This document shows, piece by piece, positions 47,132 through 61,914 of a stretch of DNA of 64,000 bases. Both the position numbers and the translations under genes were made by a program. Position 1 is the stretch's first letter; the number at the start of each line of letters is the position of its first letter. Where the stretch lies: positions 383,539-447,538 of the forward strand of contig JADKIX010000011.1 of assembly GCA_016722635.1 (NCBI GenBank), in the 5' to 3' direction. This stretch comes from Rhodospirillaceae bacterium. GTDB lineage: Bacteria > Pseudomonadota > Alphaproteobacteria > JAEUKQ01. The notes below the pieces were generated by a model, which saw only the letters and a list, made by a program, of their open reading frames with translations, was not told the origin of the DNA and searched no databases.

Positions 47132-49741
47132 ATGAATATCGATAAATATACGCAAAAATCCCAAGGTTTTTTGCAAGAGGCGCAGTTGTTGGCGCAACGC
47201 CAATCCAATCAGCGGCTTACTGCTGAACATTTGTTACAGATTTTACTCGAAGATAAAGATAAATTAGCGGATGGCCTTATCCGTTCTATAGGCGCTGATC
47301 CGCAATTGATCCTTGACCAGGTTAAATTGGCGATTAGCAAAATGCCAAAAGTGGAAGGCAGTGGGGCTGGCCAGGTCCATCTGGATCAGGAAATGGCAAA
47401 AATCCTTGAAACAGCTGAAAAACTGGCTGATAAAGCTGGGGACAGTTTTGTTACGGCTGAACGCTTATTGCTGGCAGTTGCTATGGCAACCAATACTCCA
47501 GCTGCTGACGCCTTGAATAAACAGGGTGCTACACCCCAAAAACTAAACCAAGCCATTAATAATATTCGCAAAGGCCGCCAAGCGCATACGGCTTCAGCAG
47601 AGAACAATTATGAGGCGTTGAAAAAATATGGTCGTGACCTGACGGCAGCAGCCAGGGAAGGAAAATTAGACCCGGTTATTGGGCGAGATGAGGAAATTAG
47701 GCGGGCCATCCAAGTGCTATCGCGCCGTACCAAAAATAACCCGGTATTAATTGGTGAGCCTGGGGTAGGTAAAACCGCTATTGTGGAAGGCTTGGCACTC
47801 CGTATTGTCAATGGTGATATCCCAGAGGGATTAAAAGACAAAAAATTGATTTCCCTGGATTTAGGCGCTTTGATTGCTGGTGCTAAGTTCCGCGGTGAAT
47901 TTGAAGAAAGGTTGAAAGCGGTTCTACAGGAAATATCGGCGGCTGAAGGGCAAATTATTTTATTTATTGATGAATTACACACCCTCGTGGGTGCGGGCAA
48001 AGCGGAGGGCGCCATGGATGCGTCCAATATGTTAAAGCCTGCCTTAGCCAGAGGGGAGTTGCATTGCGTTGGCGCTACCACTTTAAATGAATACAGGAAA
48101 CATATTGAAAAGGACGCTGCATTGGCGCGGCGTTTTCAGCCAGTTTTTGTGGCTGAACCGACTGTTAATGATACCATTTCTATCTTGCGCGGATTAAAGG
48201 AAAAATATGAACTTCATCACGGGATCCGTATCACCGATGGTGCCTTAGTGGCCGCTGCCACCTTATCCAACCGTTATATCACGGACCGGTTTTTACCCGA
48301 TAAGGCGATTGATTTGGTTGATGAGGCGGGCAGCCGCTTAAGAATGGCTGTGGATTCAAAGCCGGAGCAGATTGATGAAGTTGACCGGCGGGTGATGCAA
48401 TTAAAAATTGAACGAGAAGCCCTGAAAAAGGAAACGGATCCTGTTTCCCGTGAGCGGTTGCAAAAACTGATGGATGAGCTTTCTAAACTCGAATCCCAAT
48501 CAGCCGAATTAACGGGCAAATGGCAGAAAGAAAAAGCTAAGTTAGCCTCGGCTAATAAACTAAAAGAACAGTTGGAGCAAGCTAGGTCCGAATTGGAGCA
48601 AGCGCAACGCCGAGGGGATTTGGCCAGGGCGGGTGAATTAACTTACGGTGTTATCCCGGATTTAACTAGTAAGGTTGAAAAAACCGAAGCAGCTGGCCAG
48701 CACCATATGCTTAATGAGGTGGTAACGGATAAAGAAATAGCCGCGGTTGTCGCACGCTGGACAGGTATTCCTGTTGAAAAAATGCTTGAAGGAGAAAAAT
48801 CTAAGCTGATCCACATTGAGGATAAATTACGTCAGCGGGTAGTTGGCCAGGAGGAAGCGATCCAAGCTATCGCAAGTGCAATCCGTCGTTCGCGGGCGGG
48901 ATTGCAAGACCCTAACCGTCCGATCGGTTCATTCTTATTTTTAGGCCCTACAGGGGTCGGAAAAACCGAATTATCAAAGGCTGTTGCAGCTTTCTTATTT
49001 GACGATGAAGCTGCCATGCTGCGGATTGACATGTCAGAATATATGGAAAAACATTCGGTTTCACGCTTAATTGGTGCCCCGCCTGGTTATGTTGGGTATG
49101 AGGAGGGTGGTGCTTTAACCGAAGCGGTGCGGCGGCGGCCTTACCGGGTGATTTTATTTGATGAGATGGAGAAAGCCCATCCTGACGTTTTTAATATTTT
49201 GTTGCAGGTTTTAGATGATGGGCGTTTAACCGATGGCCAGGGGCGTACAGTCGATTTTCGCAATACCCTAATTATTATGACATCGAATTTGGGCAGCGAA
49301 ATTTTGGCAGCCCAATCTCAAGAGGATGAAACGCCTAAAATGCGCGATCAAGTGATGGCGATTGTTAGGCGGGCTTTTCGACCGGAATTCCTCAACCGGT
49401 TGGATGACATTATTTTATTCCATCGTTTGGGGCGCGAAAGCATGGCAAATATTGTTGATATCCAACTTGAGCGGTTGCGCCAACTTCTGGTGGACAAGCA
49501 GATCCAATTGAACCTTGATAAAAAAGCTAAAGCTTGGCTGGCGGAAGCAGGGTACGATCCTGTATATGGCGCCCGTCCCCTTAAAAGAGTTATCCAGCGT
49601 CATTTGCAGAACAAATTGGCTGAAGCGGTCATTGCCGGAGAAATTCAGGAAGGGCAGATTGTGAATGTTACGGCTGATGATCAAGGGCTGGTTTTGCAGG
49701 CCATGCGACAAGAAAAAAGAAAAATTAAGCAGCAACCTTAA
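47132..49741 (+). CDS. clpB: ATP-dependent disaggregase ClpB
   Basis: ClpB rescues aggregated proteins with DnaK. It has the N-terminal Clp repeat domain (about residues 1-145), the first AAA domain with Walker A GEPGVGKT at 208-215, a coiled-coil middle domain (about 400-520, [20 protein letters not shown]), and the second AAA domain with Walker A GPTGVGKT at 605-612. The C-terminal D2-small domain is complete. The ATG at 47132 ([10 protein letters not shown]) with AAGAGGG before it is preferred over the upstream ATG-less extension. Length is 869 residues. Confidence 0.96.
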   Translation: MNIDKYTQKSQGFLQEAQLLAQRQSNQRLTAEHLLQILLEDKDKLADGLIRSIGADPQLILDQVKLAISKMPKVEGSGAGQVHLDQEMAKILETAEKLADKAGDSFVTAERLLLAVAMATNTPAADALNKQGATPQKLNQAINNIRKGRQAHTASAENNYEALKKYGRDLTAAAREGKLDPVIGRDEEIRRAIQVLSRRTKNNPVLIGEPGVGKTAIVEGLALRIVNGDIPEGLKDKKLISLDLGALIAGAKFRGEFEERLKAVLQEISAAEGQIILFIDELHTLVGAGKAEGAMDASNMLKPALARGELHCVGATTLNEYRKHIEKDAALARRFQPVFVAEPTVNDTISILRGLKEKYELHHGIRITDGALVAAATLSNRYITDRFLPDKAIDLVDEAGSRLRMAVDSKPEQIDEVDRRVMQLKIEREALKKETDPVSRERLQKLMDELSKLESQSAELTGKWQKEKAKLASANKLKEQLEQARSELEQAQRRGDLARAGELTYGVIPDLTSKVEKTEAAGQHHMLNEVVTDKEIAAVVARWTGIPVEKMLEGEKSKLIHIEDKLRQRVVGQEEAIQAIASAIRRSRAGLQDPNRPIGSFLFLGPTGVGKTELSKAVAAFLFDDEAAMLRIDMSEYMEKHSVSRLIGAPPGYVGYEEGGALTEAVRRRPYRVILFDEMEKAHPDVFNILLQVLDDGRLTDGQGRTVDFRNTLIIMTSNLGSEILAAQSQEDETPKMRDQVMAIVRRAFRPEFLNRLDDIILFHRLGRESMANIVDIQLERLRQLLVDKQIQLNLDKKAKAWLAEAGYDPVYGARPLKRVIQRHLQNKLAEAVIAGEIQEGQIVNVTADDQGLVLQAMRQEKRKIKQQP

Positions 49742-49779
49742 TAGGTTAGAGGATAAATCACAACGTTGATAGGGCAGGC

Positions 49780-50097
49780 CTATTGCTGGTCGCCGGAATT
49801 TTCGATTTCGGCAACAGGGGTGGGTGATTGCCATTGGCTTTGTTTTTGCTCAATTTCTTTCACCCGCGCCAGGAATTCTTGCAACGCTTGGCCGGACAAT
49901 TTTTCTTGCTGGTCAAATTTGAGCTTCGAAGAGTTAATTTGGCTGCCATTTTGCAAAACCTCAAAATGTAAATGGGGGCCTGTGGCTAATCCTGTGCTTC
50001 AGACATAACCAATGATTTGCCCCTGTTTAACCAACTGACCGACTTTCAATTTATGGGCAAAGCGGCTTAAATAGGCATAGGCTGTTGAAAAAATAGC
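49780..50097 (-). pseudogene. M23 (LytM) peptidase, truncated with an internal stop
   Basis: On the minus strand this encodes the C-terminal part of a peptidoglycan endopeptidase of the M23 family: [25 protein letters not shown], then STGLATGPHLHFEVLQNG with the HxH metal motif, and a tail of about 50 residues. A TGA replaces the expected Gly codon after GYV. The catalytic N-terminal half is missing: homology stops at about 50097, exactly where an HMG-CoA lyase fragment on the other strand begins. It is a true remnant, not a simple frameshift. Confidence 0.82.
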
Positions 50098-50098
50098 G

Positions 50099-50398
50099 GT
50101 GCACTTCCATGACACTTATGGGCAAGCGCTTGCCAACATTATAGTCGCATTACAGATGGGGGTTACGGTAGTTGACAGCTCGGTTGCAGGGCTCGGCGGC
50201 TGTCCGTATGCTGTTGGGGCAAGTGGGAATGTGGCGACTGAGGATGTGGTATATGGATTAAATAGGATGGGGATCCAAACAGGAATTAACCTTGATTGGC
50301 TGGTATCTGTGGGGCAATGGATCAGCAAAATTTGTAAGCGGCCTAATTCATCAAAAGCGGGTGTTGCGATCGCATCGAAACAATTAAAGAAAGATTAA
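50099..50398 (+). pseudogene. Hydroxymethylglutaryl-CoA lyase, C-terminal fragment
   Basis: The frame contains [33 protein letters not shown], the catalytic Cys loop of HMG-CoA lyase, and the closing [16 protein letters not shown]. The enzyme normally splits HMG-CoA in leucine degradation and has about 300 residues; here only the last third is present, starting abruptly at about 50098. No start codon or ribosome site precedes it. The upstream two-thirds are absent, so the fragment cannot be active. Confidence 0.85.
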
Positions 50399-50466
50399 TG
50401 CTTTTTCTGTAGTATCTTGAAGAAATCTACCATTTAAAAGAATCTATAAATTGTTATAGAAAATAG

Positions 50467-50493
50467 TTGACAATCAGTGGCGTAGTTTATAAA
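50467..50493 (+). promoter_or_regulatory. Promoter of the 16S rRNA unit
   Basis: TTGACA at 50467-50472 is followed after 15 bases by TATAAA (50488-50493), or after 17 bases by TAAAGT. It lies about 300 bases before the mature 16S end. The 23S unit has a similar element at 55501. Confidence 0.65.
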
Positions 50494-50575
50494 GTCCCTG
50501 AGCTGTTTAAAATAGCCGGATGATCGATTGGCTGCTTTAAACGAAGTTTTAGCCGGTTTGGCGTGTTGTATGACA

Positions 50576-50638
50576 AGTGAGTAGAGGAGAGAGAGAAGGG
50601 ATAGGAGGGAGGTGGAGTGAGTGGGGGGATAGGGGTAT
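50576..50638 (+). other. 5' arm of the 16S RNase III processing stem
   Basis: A very G/A-rich stretch here is complementary, with few mismatches, to the C/T-rich stretch at about 52333-52401 after 16S. Together they form a long helix around the 16S transcript, of the kind cut by RNase III. The core GGGAGGAGGGAGG-like block pairs with CCTCCCTCCC. Confidence 0.8.
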
Positions 50639-50787
50639 CTTTTAACTCTTTGAAGATAGAAATGAGCGCTAGCGTTTAGGCATGTTGAGGGTGAGAGCCT
50701 TTGATATGTTTGGACGAGAGACGTTTGAGGAAGGTTTGAATTAAATTGGGCTCTGATTTGCAGTTTAGGCTGTGGATCGAGTAAGTT

Positions 50788-52285
<1,498 letters not shown>

Positions 52286-52426
52286 GTTAACCAGCAATGG
52301 TTAACCCAACCTTACATAATATACTACTAATTCATACCCTATCTTCAACCCCACACCCAACCCACCTCCCTCCCATCCCTTCTCCTCCTTTACTCATTTA
52401 TCATCTTTAGAGATTCTTATTTGTGA

Positions 52427-52459
52427 AGCGATACCATTTGGTTGGTATCGCTTTTTTTG
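52427..52459 (+). terminator. Terminator of the 16S rRNA transcript
   Basis: A 10-bp perfect stem (52427-52436 with 52443-52452, AGCGATACCA/TGGTATCGCT) runs into seven T. It lies about 150 bases after 16S and before any other gene, so 16S is transcribed on its own. Confidence 0.92.
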
Positions 52460-52539
52460 TTTATTAGGTTAATTATACATTTGAGTAAATTCAAAAAATT
52501 AATTGACTAATTTAAAGGACGAAATTCTAATAAAAGCCC

Positions 52540-52854
52540 ATGTGGATGAGCGTCAGAAAAATAGTTTTTTTGATTTTTATTATAATGCCAAGCGCCGTAA
52601 CAGCTTCACGGTATAGAGGAACCTGCTCAATAAAGGATTTTGTGGCAAAAATAAGCGTGCTCGAAGATGCCGTAAATAAAAATAGGTTCTTAATTACTGA
52701 GTCAGAAGAAATTTCTCGTAGACTAGAAGTTATCCAAACAGTAGCAAATCCGCGCGACTTGCAAATAGCATGCACAATCTATGATCAGGTTATTGAAGAT
52801 TATCATCTATTACACCCGTCTTCCGAAATAAAATGTTATAACTTAGCTCGGTGA
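52540..52854 (+). CDS. Small secreted protein, C-x48-C family, member A
   Basis: A 104-residue protein with a Sec signal peptide (hydrophobic core KIVFLIFIIMPSAVTA) and an all-helical mature part. Two Cys are separated by exactly 48 residues; the second is in ACTIYDQVIEDYHLL. A second protein at 53597 has the same spacing and motif, so they are paralogues. A third Cys lies near the C-terminus. I recognise no named family. The start may be 52540 or the ATG at 52546. It overlaps the upstream end of the SGNH gene's open frame. Confidence 0.65.
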   Translation: MWMSVRKIVFLIFIIMPSAVTASRYRGTCSIKDFVAKISVLEDAVNKNRFLITESEEISRRLEVIQTVANPRDLQIACTIYDQVIEDYHLLHPSSEIKCYNLAR

Positions 52855-52865
52855 AAGAAACTATT

Positions 52866-53536
52866 ATGAAAAATATATTATGTTATGGCGATTCAAATTT
52901 GCGGGGATGCATTCCAGCAAGTTTTGATGAAAAAACATCCCTCCATTCGAGATATGCGCGCGATCAACGCTGGCCCGGTATTTTGCAAAGAAAGCTTGGC
53001 AAGCAATATCATATTATTGAAGAAGGATTGGCTGGTCGAACGACTAATCTTGATGAGCTTATTCCTAATAAACCCCCAAGAAACGGTTGGAAGGATTTAC
53101 CGTTGTTTTTAGAGTCTCATTATCCCCTTGAGATTGTTATCTTAAGCTTAGGAACAAATGATATCAGGGCACGATTTAATCGCACGCCTGAGCAAATTAC
53201 GCAAGCAATGAGCCAACTGATTGAATTAGTTAAAAATTCCAACAAAGGTCCATCAGGCCAAGCCCCGAAATTTTATTGATAGCGCCGCCGATCATCAGAC
53301 AACCTGAAATTTTTTTCTGCTTCATTTCAACTTGAATTTCACTAGAAGCCATCAAAAATTCAGAAAAATTACCTATTTTTTACCAAAAATTATCGCAAAA
53401 ACAAGAAATTGGGTTTTTAGACGCTTCCAAGATTGTCACTTCTAGTAAATTGGATGGGGTGCATTGGGAAGCTTCGCAACATCAAATATTGGCCGAAGCT
53501 ATTCTCACGAAAATAAAAATGATGAGCGAGAAGTAA
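52866..53536 (+). pseudogene. SGNH/GDSL hydrolase, frameshifted
   Basis: The N-terminal part starts MKNILCYGDSNLRG (block I with the Ser nucleophile), then EGLAGRTTNLDE, and block III SLGTNDIR. After about 53265 the frame breaks; LLIAPPIIRQPEIF follows in another frame to about 53330. A third piece carries SEKLPIFYQKLSQ and the catalytic DGVHW of block V, ending at 53536. All catalytic blocks are intact. The family includes esterases and arylesterase/acyl-hydrolases; no signal peptide is seen. At least two indels separate it from a full frame of about 220 residues. Confidence 0.8.
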
Positions 53537-53596
53537 GTTCCAAATTTTGTTTTTTGTGGTATAAATATATGCTAAAAGTATTTGAAAGGAAACATT

Positions 53597-53861
53597 ATGT
53601 TTAAAAATACGCTTTTATTGTAGCTTTATTATCAAGCTTTGCATTAACAAATATTTCTTATGCGGATTGCACAGATGAGGAGATAGACGCAAAAGCTCGA
53701 TTTATTATCGACAAGACCATAATGGGTCAAATATCATCAAGTGACATGGACGACATTGTTAATCAGGCCGATGAAGCGGCTTTGCTGGCTTATGCGGGCA
53801 AATTGAACGAAGCTTGCCAGAAGTATGATGATATCATCGTAAGATACAACTTAAACAAATA
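53597..53861 (+). pseudogene. Small secreted protein, C-x48-C family, member B (one-base frameshift)
   Basis: The ATG at 53597 follows GAAAGGAAAC and opens a signal peptide MFKNTLLL that meets TAG at codon 9. One missing base there gives ALLSSFALTNISYA and a mature protein starting DCTDEEIDAKA, 87 residues in all. The two Cys are 48 residues apart and the second is followed by QKYDDIIVRYNL, matching member A. Total length 265 bases is not a multiple of three, in line with a single lost base. Confidence 0.65.
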
Positions 53862-54241
53862 AACTACTTAATAGCGGCTCACCCAATTTAATTATATAAA
53901 AATGAAGATCATGCAGGAAAACAGTTTTAGTTTAAACTTTGTCACTTATTATTTTAGAAGCACTTTACCCAGTTATTAGAGGTAAGGATTAGAGGATGCC
54001 TAAGCAATTCTGAGCACCTCTTAAACTTTTAAAATTTCTCTGATTAAACTGGTGAGACGCTCGTTTGACATCGCTCGACTATTATAGATTTGATGAATGA
54101 AAGATATCGTGCATCCTCTAGGATTTACTCATCGAAACAACGAATCATTTTAATTCGATGCAAACAGGCAATTGCAACGAACTGCCTGTTTTTATGTTTA
54201 ACATGAATGTTAAAAAAGAAAAACCGCTTAAATCTTAGTTG
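53862..54241. other. Intergenic region between the secreted protein and the AraC gene
   Basis: AT-rich DNA with a terminator hairpin at 54163-54196. I looked for tRNA-Ile or tRNA-Ala, usual between 16S and 23S, and found neither. Confidence 0.5.
54163..54196 (+). terminator. Rho-independent terminator
   Basis: An 8-bp stem (54163-54170 with 54183-54190, AACAGGCA/TGCCTGTT) with a 12-base loop is followed by a T run. It may also end the convergent AraC gene transcript. Confidence 0.75.
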
Positions 54242-55174
54242 TTAAAATTTATTTTTCAAAGAAATTTTTTGGATGGGAATGCAAATATCCGTCAGAAGTT
54301 CTGGTTCTGGGGTGGACATAGGGGTGTTTAAATAAATTTCCAAACATGGTCTTTTATCATCGGGCATGTAGCCACTTGTTGGTACCCAAGTTCCCATCAT
54401 TTCTTGAAAGATTTCCCCAATTTGTTTATAAGAACCTTGATGGCGAGTAATCGCCCATAACCCAGCGGGGAATTTAATGATTTGGACAAGTTTTTCCTTT
54501 TTTAAATTTGTATCTTTTGGCATGGAAATAGCTGCATCAAAACGTAATTGATGGGCTGGAACCACGGTTGGGTCATCCCATGAAAAACCATACATATTTG
54601 GCATGGGGTGCAGTAGTCCGTTTGAGCCTGCCCAGGCAAATAATTGCTTATAGGTATCGCCAACTTCGTGATAGGGTCCAATATGGCGAATATAGGCAAT
54701 GGGGTGTTCTTTGATTTCTTCGATTCGTACTTTCATGGTGGTCTCTCCGATAATAGGTTGTAATTCTAGTTTTAATGGGGAAAATTCAACCGGACAGCAT
54801 AGGAAGCATGGGTTTGAAAATCTGCCATTGCTTTTCCTATGGTTACTTTGATGGGTTAAAGTAAAATGCTTTTTGAAAGCCCGACTGAATGATTCAACAT
54901 TCTCATAACCAACTTCAAAAGTAGCTTCGGTTACATCCAGTTTTTGCTGCATAAGCATGTAATAAGCATATTCCAAACGGATGCGCCGGGTTAGGTCGGC
55001 AACCGTTTCTCCTGTCAATCCCCGAAAAATCCGATGAAAATGAAAAGGTGAAAAACAGGCAATCTTGGCCAGCGTTTCCAAAGAAACGGATTGATCAAGA
55101 TGCTGGCAAATATATTCTAAAGAACGCTGGATGCGATCAATATATATTTGCGTTGTACCAGTTTTTATTCTCAT
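54242..55174 (-). CDS. AraC-family regulator with GyrI-like domain
   Basis: A 310-residue transcription regulator. The N-terminal AraC helix-turn-helix pair covers about residues 10-110 (LETLAKIACFSPFHFHRIFR; VTEATFEVGYENVESFSRAFKK). A GyrI-like small-molecule-binding domain follows from about residue 148 (TMKVRIEEIKEHPIAYIRHI to the C-terminus). Relatives such as Rob and SbmC-type fusions sense amphipathic drugs or toxins. Target genes are unknown. It is intact in a region where neighbours are broken, and lies on the opposite strand between 16S and 23S. Confidence 0.9.
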   Translation of the reverse strand: MRIKTGTTQIYIDRIQRSLEYICQHLDQSVSLETLAKIACFSPFHFHRIFRGLTGETVADLTRRIRLEYAYYMLMQQKLDVTEATFEVGYENVESFSRAFKKHFTLTHQSNHRKSNGRFSNPCFLCCPVEFSPLKLELQPIIGETTMKVRIEEIKEHPIAYIRHIGPYHEVGDTYKQLFAWAGSNGLLHPMPNMYGFSWDDPTVVPAHQLRFDAAISMPKDTNLKKEKLVQIIKFPAGLWAITRHQGSYKQIGEIFQEMMGTWVPTSGYMPDDKRPCLEIYLNTPMSTPEPELLTDICIPIQKISLKNKF

Positions 55175-55965
55175 GATTTCCCGTGTTTTTCGACCAGTAG
55201 GTTGAACTATTTCTCCTTGGTGTGGCAGATGATAGCTAGTTTTTTATCAAGCTGCTTGACTAAACTTGCTATTTTTGTTGATCAGTTAGTTTCTTTATTC
55301 TTAATGATCAAAAGTTCAACTGGGGAAGTGTTTCTTTCTTCTTTTCTTGATAGACTTGAAAGAAAATGTGATTATTGGTCGATTAGTAACGGCAGGAATA
55401 AGATCAGAAACATTTTAAAGGGCAAATAAACTATTTATCCATCTATTATATAAGGGTTTTTTATTCCTAATAATCATAATAAAATATTATTAGAAACTTA
55501 TTGACAGGGGGTATCTTCAGCTTATAACCGTAACCCGTTGCCAGTGTTTATGGTAATGATATTTGGCCGCTTTACGAAGCAGCCGATGTTATATGACAGG
55601 TGAGAGAGGAAGGAATGTTAGGGGTTAGCTGTAACTATTGCTGTGGGACGTGAGTCTTGTGGTGATGGGGATGGTTAGCCAGGCTGGCTGAGGGGAGTTG
55701 GTATAACTTAGTTGGCGAAGTTTGTGTTGATGGAGTGGCCTTAAGGGTTGCGGATTGATGTGGGCGAAGGTGACAGACCGGAATACGTGAAGTATAGAAA
55801 AGAAGGTTAACCTTGGCTATTGCTGGATTGAGCTTAAGTTTAGACTTAAGAGGAATTTTGGCGATGGCTGAGAGTTTACGAAGAAGAAAGAAATGAGTTG
55901 AGGGATTAAGTGTGACTGTTTTGAATTGAGCGGGGAGTGATCTCTGTGCGAGGAGAAGCGGTTGC

Positions 55966-55966
<1 letters not shown>
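55175..55966 (+). other. Region upstream of 23S rRNA: promoter and leader
   Basis: About 790 bases. The first 260 are AT-rich with a doubtful 93-codon frame (55148-55429) that I do not call. From 55501 come the 23S promoter, a leader similar to that of 16S (55563-55610), G-rich spacer DNA, and the 5' arm of the 23S processing stem at 55939-55950. Confidence 0.65.
55501..55528 (+). promoter_or_regulatory. Promoter of the 23S-5S-tRNA-fMet unit
   Basis: TTGACA at 55501-55506 and TATAAC at 55523-55528 are separated by 16 bases. The element lies at the same relative place as the 16S promoter with respect to the shared leader, so the large-subunit rRNA is transcribed independently. Confidence 0.7.
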
Positions 55967-58727
<2,761 letters not shown>

Positions 58728-58840
58728 ATCTTTGCTGATCCGCGCACAGAGATCAAACTCTGTTGGATCAAAGAAAAACAGTTACACGGATACCCCAACT
58801 TCTTATCTGTTCTATAACTTCACGCATGATGTGTTGACGA

Positions 58841-58957
58841 AACCTGGTGGTTATAGCGAGGAGCCTACACCCGATCCCATCCCGAACTCGGCCGTGAACA
58901 TCCTCCGCGCCCATGGTACTGTGTCTTAAGGCACGGGAGAGTCGGTCACTGCCAGGT
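58841..58957 (+). rRNA. rrf: 5S ribosomal RNA
   Basis: The 5S gene begins CCTGGTGGTTATAGCGAGGA and ends in the complementary TGCCAGG, with the central CCCATCCCGAACTCGG loop. A 14-bp flanking helix (58826-58839 with 58960-58973) marks the processing site. Confidence 0.93.
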
Positions 58958-59026
58958 CCCGTCAACACATCATATCCTCCCTCACCTCCATATAATCCCC
59001 ACAACACCCCAACACACATACCCTAA

Positions 59027-59103
<77 letters not shown>

Positions 59104-59299
59104 TCTAAAATATCCCCATTTTATACATAATCCTCAAGCAACCATCTTCAGTCGTTGCTACTAGGAACAGGGTTTCTTATTGGTAAAAGCCTGGATTTCA
59201 GAAACTTACTTTAATTTTAATCAATCTACTTAATTACCGCATAACAATAATTTGAATGAATGATATTCTAAGAGGAGGTTGAATTGCTACGAGCAAATA

Positions 59300-60476
59300 G
59301 CCTTGGTTGATATAAATGACAAATAAAGCCATTGATGAGGAAGTAAGGGCTGTATAAAAATTAAATTTGATAAAGATGATATATTACCAAATTGAGCTAG
59401 TAATAGCCCAGAAAGGGCATAGCTGCTAATACAGCAGCAAAAAAATCCCTATGGTTTTTCCTACATCATTAACAGGAATGAATTCTAATCTTTTTGTTCT
59501 TAACCATACAGTAAAACCGTTACGTGCTGCCATAAACAATGAAAATAAAATGATAAATGAATATACTGAGGTGACTAATCCTATTAAGAGAGCACTGATA
59601 ACCAAAATAAGTCCACTAAAGACTGCAAGCAGATTTAAACTTGTTTTTTTTAAAATTAATGGCAAGGTCCACAGACAGACCAGGCTAACAATTGCAGCAA
59701 CTGATAAAGTAATAGCAACATAATCTTTTTCTACATTAAAAATATCTACAATGAGAGCGGGCATAGTTGCTAAATACAACCCTTCTACAATATTAAGGCA
59801 TATTGTTAAAAGAATTATACATTTTAATGCGCGACTCTTATAAATAATACTAAATCCTTGTAATAAATTGCGTAGTTGAGCCTTTGGTTTATTTTGCAAC
59901 TGATTTGTGGAATCTTCATTATTATTGGGAAAGAATTTTCTAAGTAAAAAGGAATTAAGAAAGAAAATACTTGTACATATAACAATAATTAGTTCGAAAG
60001 ATATTCTCGATATCAAAATTGTTCCTATAGCTGGCCCTAAGATTGAAGAGAGTTGAATAATAATTTGAGCTCTTGCTTGCAAAATTGGAACTTGGTTTGC
60101 ATGTGTTTTTTTAGTTGCTATTAATCGCTCTAGCGCCAGCCATGAGTGTGCACTGACAAGAGCTAAAACCAGCCACCGTTACCATTACTAAGTAATTATC
60201 AGAAACAAAAATATGCTAAAATGACAACACTGCTCTAATATATTCAACAAAAATTAATTGATATTTTAAGCTATAGCGATCGATCAGAAAACCCAGAAAT
60301 GGAAGAAAAATAACTCTCGGAGTCCATTCAATAAAAAAGCTAACCCAGAAAGAGTAATATTTTGTTTTAATATAAATAATTAAAGGTACAAGATAAAATA
60401 TAACTTGTTCACATAACAAAGATAAAAAGCGAATTGTTAAGAACGGGCTTAGTTCATCTCTTTTTAACCAAGTCAT
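59300..60476 (-). pseudogene. MFS transporter, frameshifted
   Basis: The N-terminal part starts MTWLKRDELSPFLTIRFLSL at 60476 with helices and the MFS loop FLPFLGFLIDRYSLKY. After a stop and frame changes near 60216, the protein resumes as 218 open codons with six or more helices (ILGPAIGTILI; LPLILKKTSLNLLAVFSG). A further short piece follows (SYALSGLLLAQFGNI). The layout is that of a drug- or metabolite-exporting major facilitator of about 400 residues. It is the last gene of the broken cluster and probably its exporter. Confidence 0.78.
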
Positions 60477-60630
60477 TTTTAGCTTTCTTATAGAGTTAGA
60501 ATTTGAGTTAATGCTAAATAAAAGGTCTTTAGAATTTCATTTTATGGCTAACAATGTTTTTCGTAAAAATAATGGTGTATTACCAGTTTTTCCTTTGATT
60601 AAATCAAAAATGACAGTAAATATTCTTCTT

Positions 60631-61874
60631 TTAGACCGTTTCTTGCCAATCAAATCTTATTTTCTTAGTAGCTTGCTCCGCAAGTTGTGCAGCTTCTTGA
60701 ACTGAATTTGCTGAAGTAATAATATGAGCCACTCTATCCCTATTAGAAACCATTACTAATATAATTAATTATCTCTAAGGTTCGGTATATTTTACTTCGA
60801 ACCTAGGGCAGTGATTTGACTTCTTCAAGACCTTGAATGTCTATTAGTTTGCCTTTATTAGAGTTCGGTATAAAAACCATAGCGGCTCCTTTGTTATGCT
60901 TTTTACTAAAGGTCTTTTCTTTCCAAGTAGAGCCAAAATATTTGCTTCTATCATATCAGCGCCATAAGCTAATTTAATAAGTTCTGGGATGCGGTCTCCG
61001 GCAATTCGAGGATTAATTTCCACAATACGTGGGCCATTACGATCGGCACGAACTTTACATGAGCTGCACCCCACGTTAATCCTATCTTTTTCAAAGCCTT
61101 AATAACTATCTTAGAAATCTGATCAGCCAGATCCACGGAAATATCTGCCGGAAAATCATGCCCTATTTCCACAAAATATGGGGGTGGTCCAAGATGTTTT
61201 TTAGTTATTCCGATGATCAAACTATCCATGATTTCTACAGAAAATTCCGGTCCATCAATATATTCTTCAATCAAAATAGAGGGTTCTAAAGTTATATGCA
61301 TATAAGAGCCAAGCCCAAAAATTAAATCCGCTTGCTCCTTAACCTCCCCAGCATTCTTACATAAACGCACAAAAGCGCTTCCTGTTAAGCTGGTGGGTTT
61401 AACAACAACCGGATAATGATCTCATCGGAAGCTTTTAACCGCTTCATTTGTTGAAGTCACTGTTCTATTTTTTGGGTTCACGTCAGAAAATTCATTAAGG
61501 ATTTTGCGCATAGAGCTTTCGTCCGACAAACGGCCACGGATTCCGGTTTGGCCCTGGAAGGCCTAGCTTCTTAGCTGCTTGTGCTGCTACCAGTGTGAAT
61601 ATTCATAAACTGATCCAACTGCATATAAATCAAAGTTCTTTAGGTCGCTACAACAATCAATCACTTCTTGAAACTAGAAGTATTACAAGTGATTATTCTT
61701 GGCGTCTAATTCTTTTATAAGCTTCCTGAATAACCGTAGGTAGGTTTTGTGAGTCAATAACAAAATAATTGGTTTTATATCTAAATTATTAAGAATTTTC
61801 ACCGCTGCTTCGCCTGCTCCAGTTCTAGGAGATCCCACTAAGACCGCAATTTTCTGTTTAGAGTTGTTAACCAT
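60631..61874 (-). pseudogene. ATP-grasp ligase, frameshifted
   Basis: The start MVNNSKQKIAVLVGSPRTGA (about 61874) is an N-terminal pre-ATP-grasp domain. After breaks near 61440 come VVVKPTSLTGSAFVRLCKNAG, ILIEEYIDGPEFSVEIM, GAAHVKF, and RNGPRIVEINPRIAGDRIPEL with the metal-binding Glu and Asn. A C-terminal piece ends RFDWQETV at 60631. These motifs match the carboxylate-amine ligase branch, which joins amino acids or acyl groups using ATP. At least four indels break it; the substrate cannot be read. Confidence 0.8.
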
Positions 61875-61914
61875 TTTATCTTTCCCTTCACACCTGAACA
61901 ATAGGTCCCTTTTA

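Larger units (their letters stand above)
50399..50787 (+). other. 16S rRNA promoter and leader region
   Basis: This gap holds the 16S promoter at 50467-50493, a leader shared with the 23S unit (50528-50590), and the purine-rich 5' arm of the processing stem (50576-50638). No gene is seen. Confidence 0.7.

Noticed and set aside
55148..55429. 93-codon plus-strand frame after the AraC gene
   Set aside because: No ribosome site, low-complexity hydrophobic/Ser composition and no family motif. It overlaps the start of the AraC gene on the other strand.
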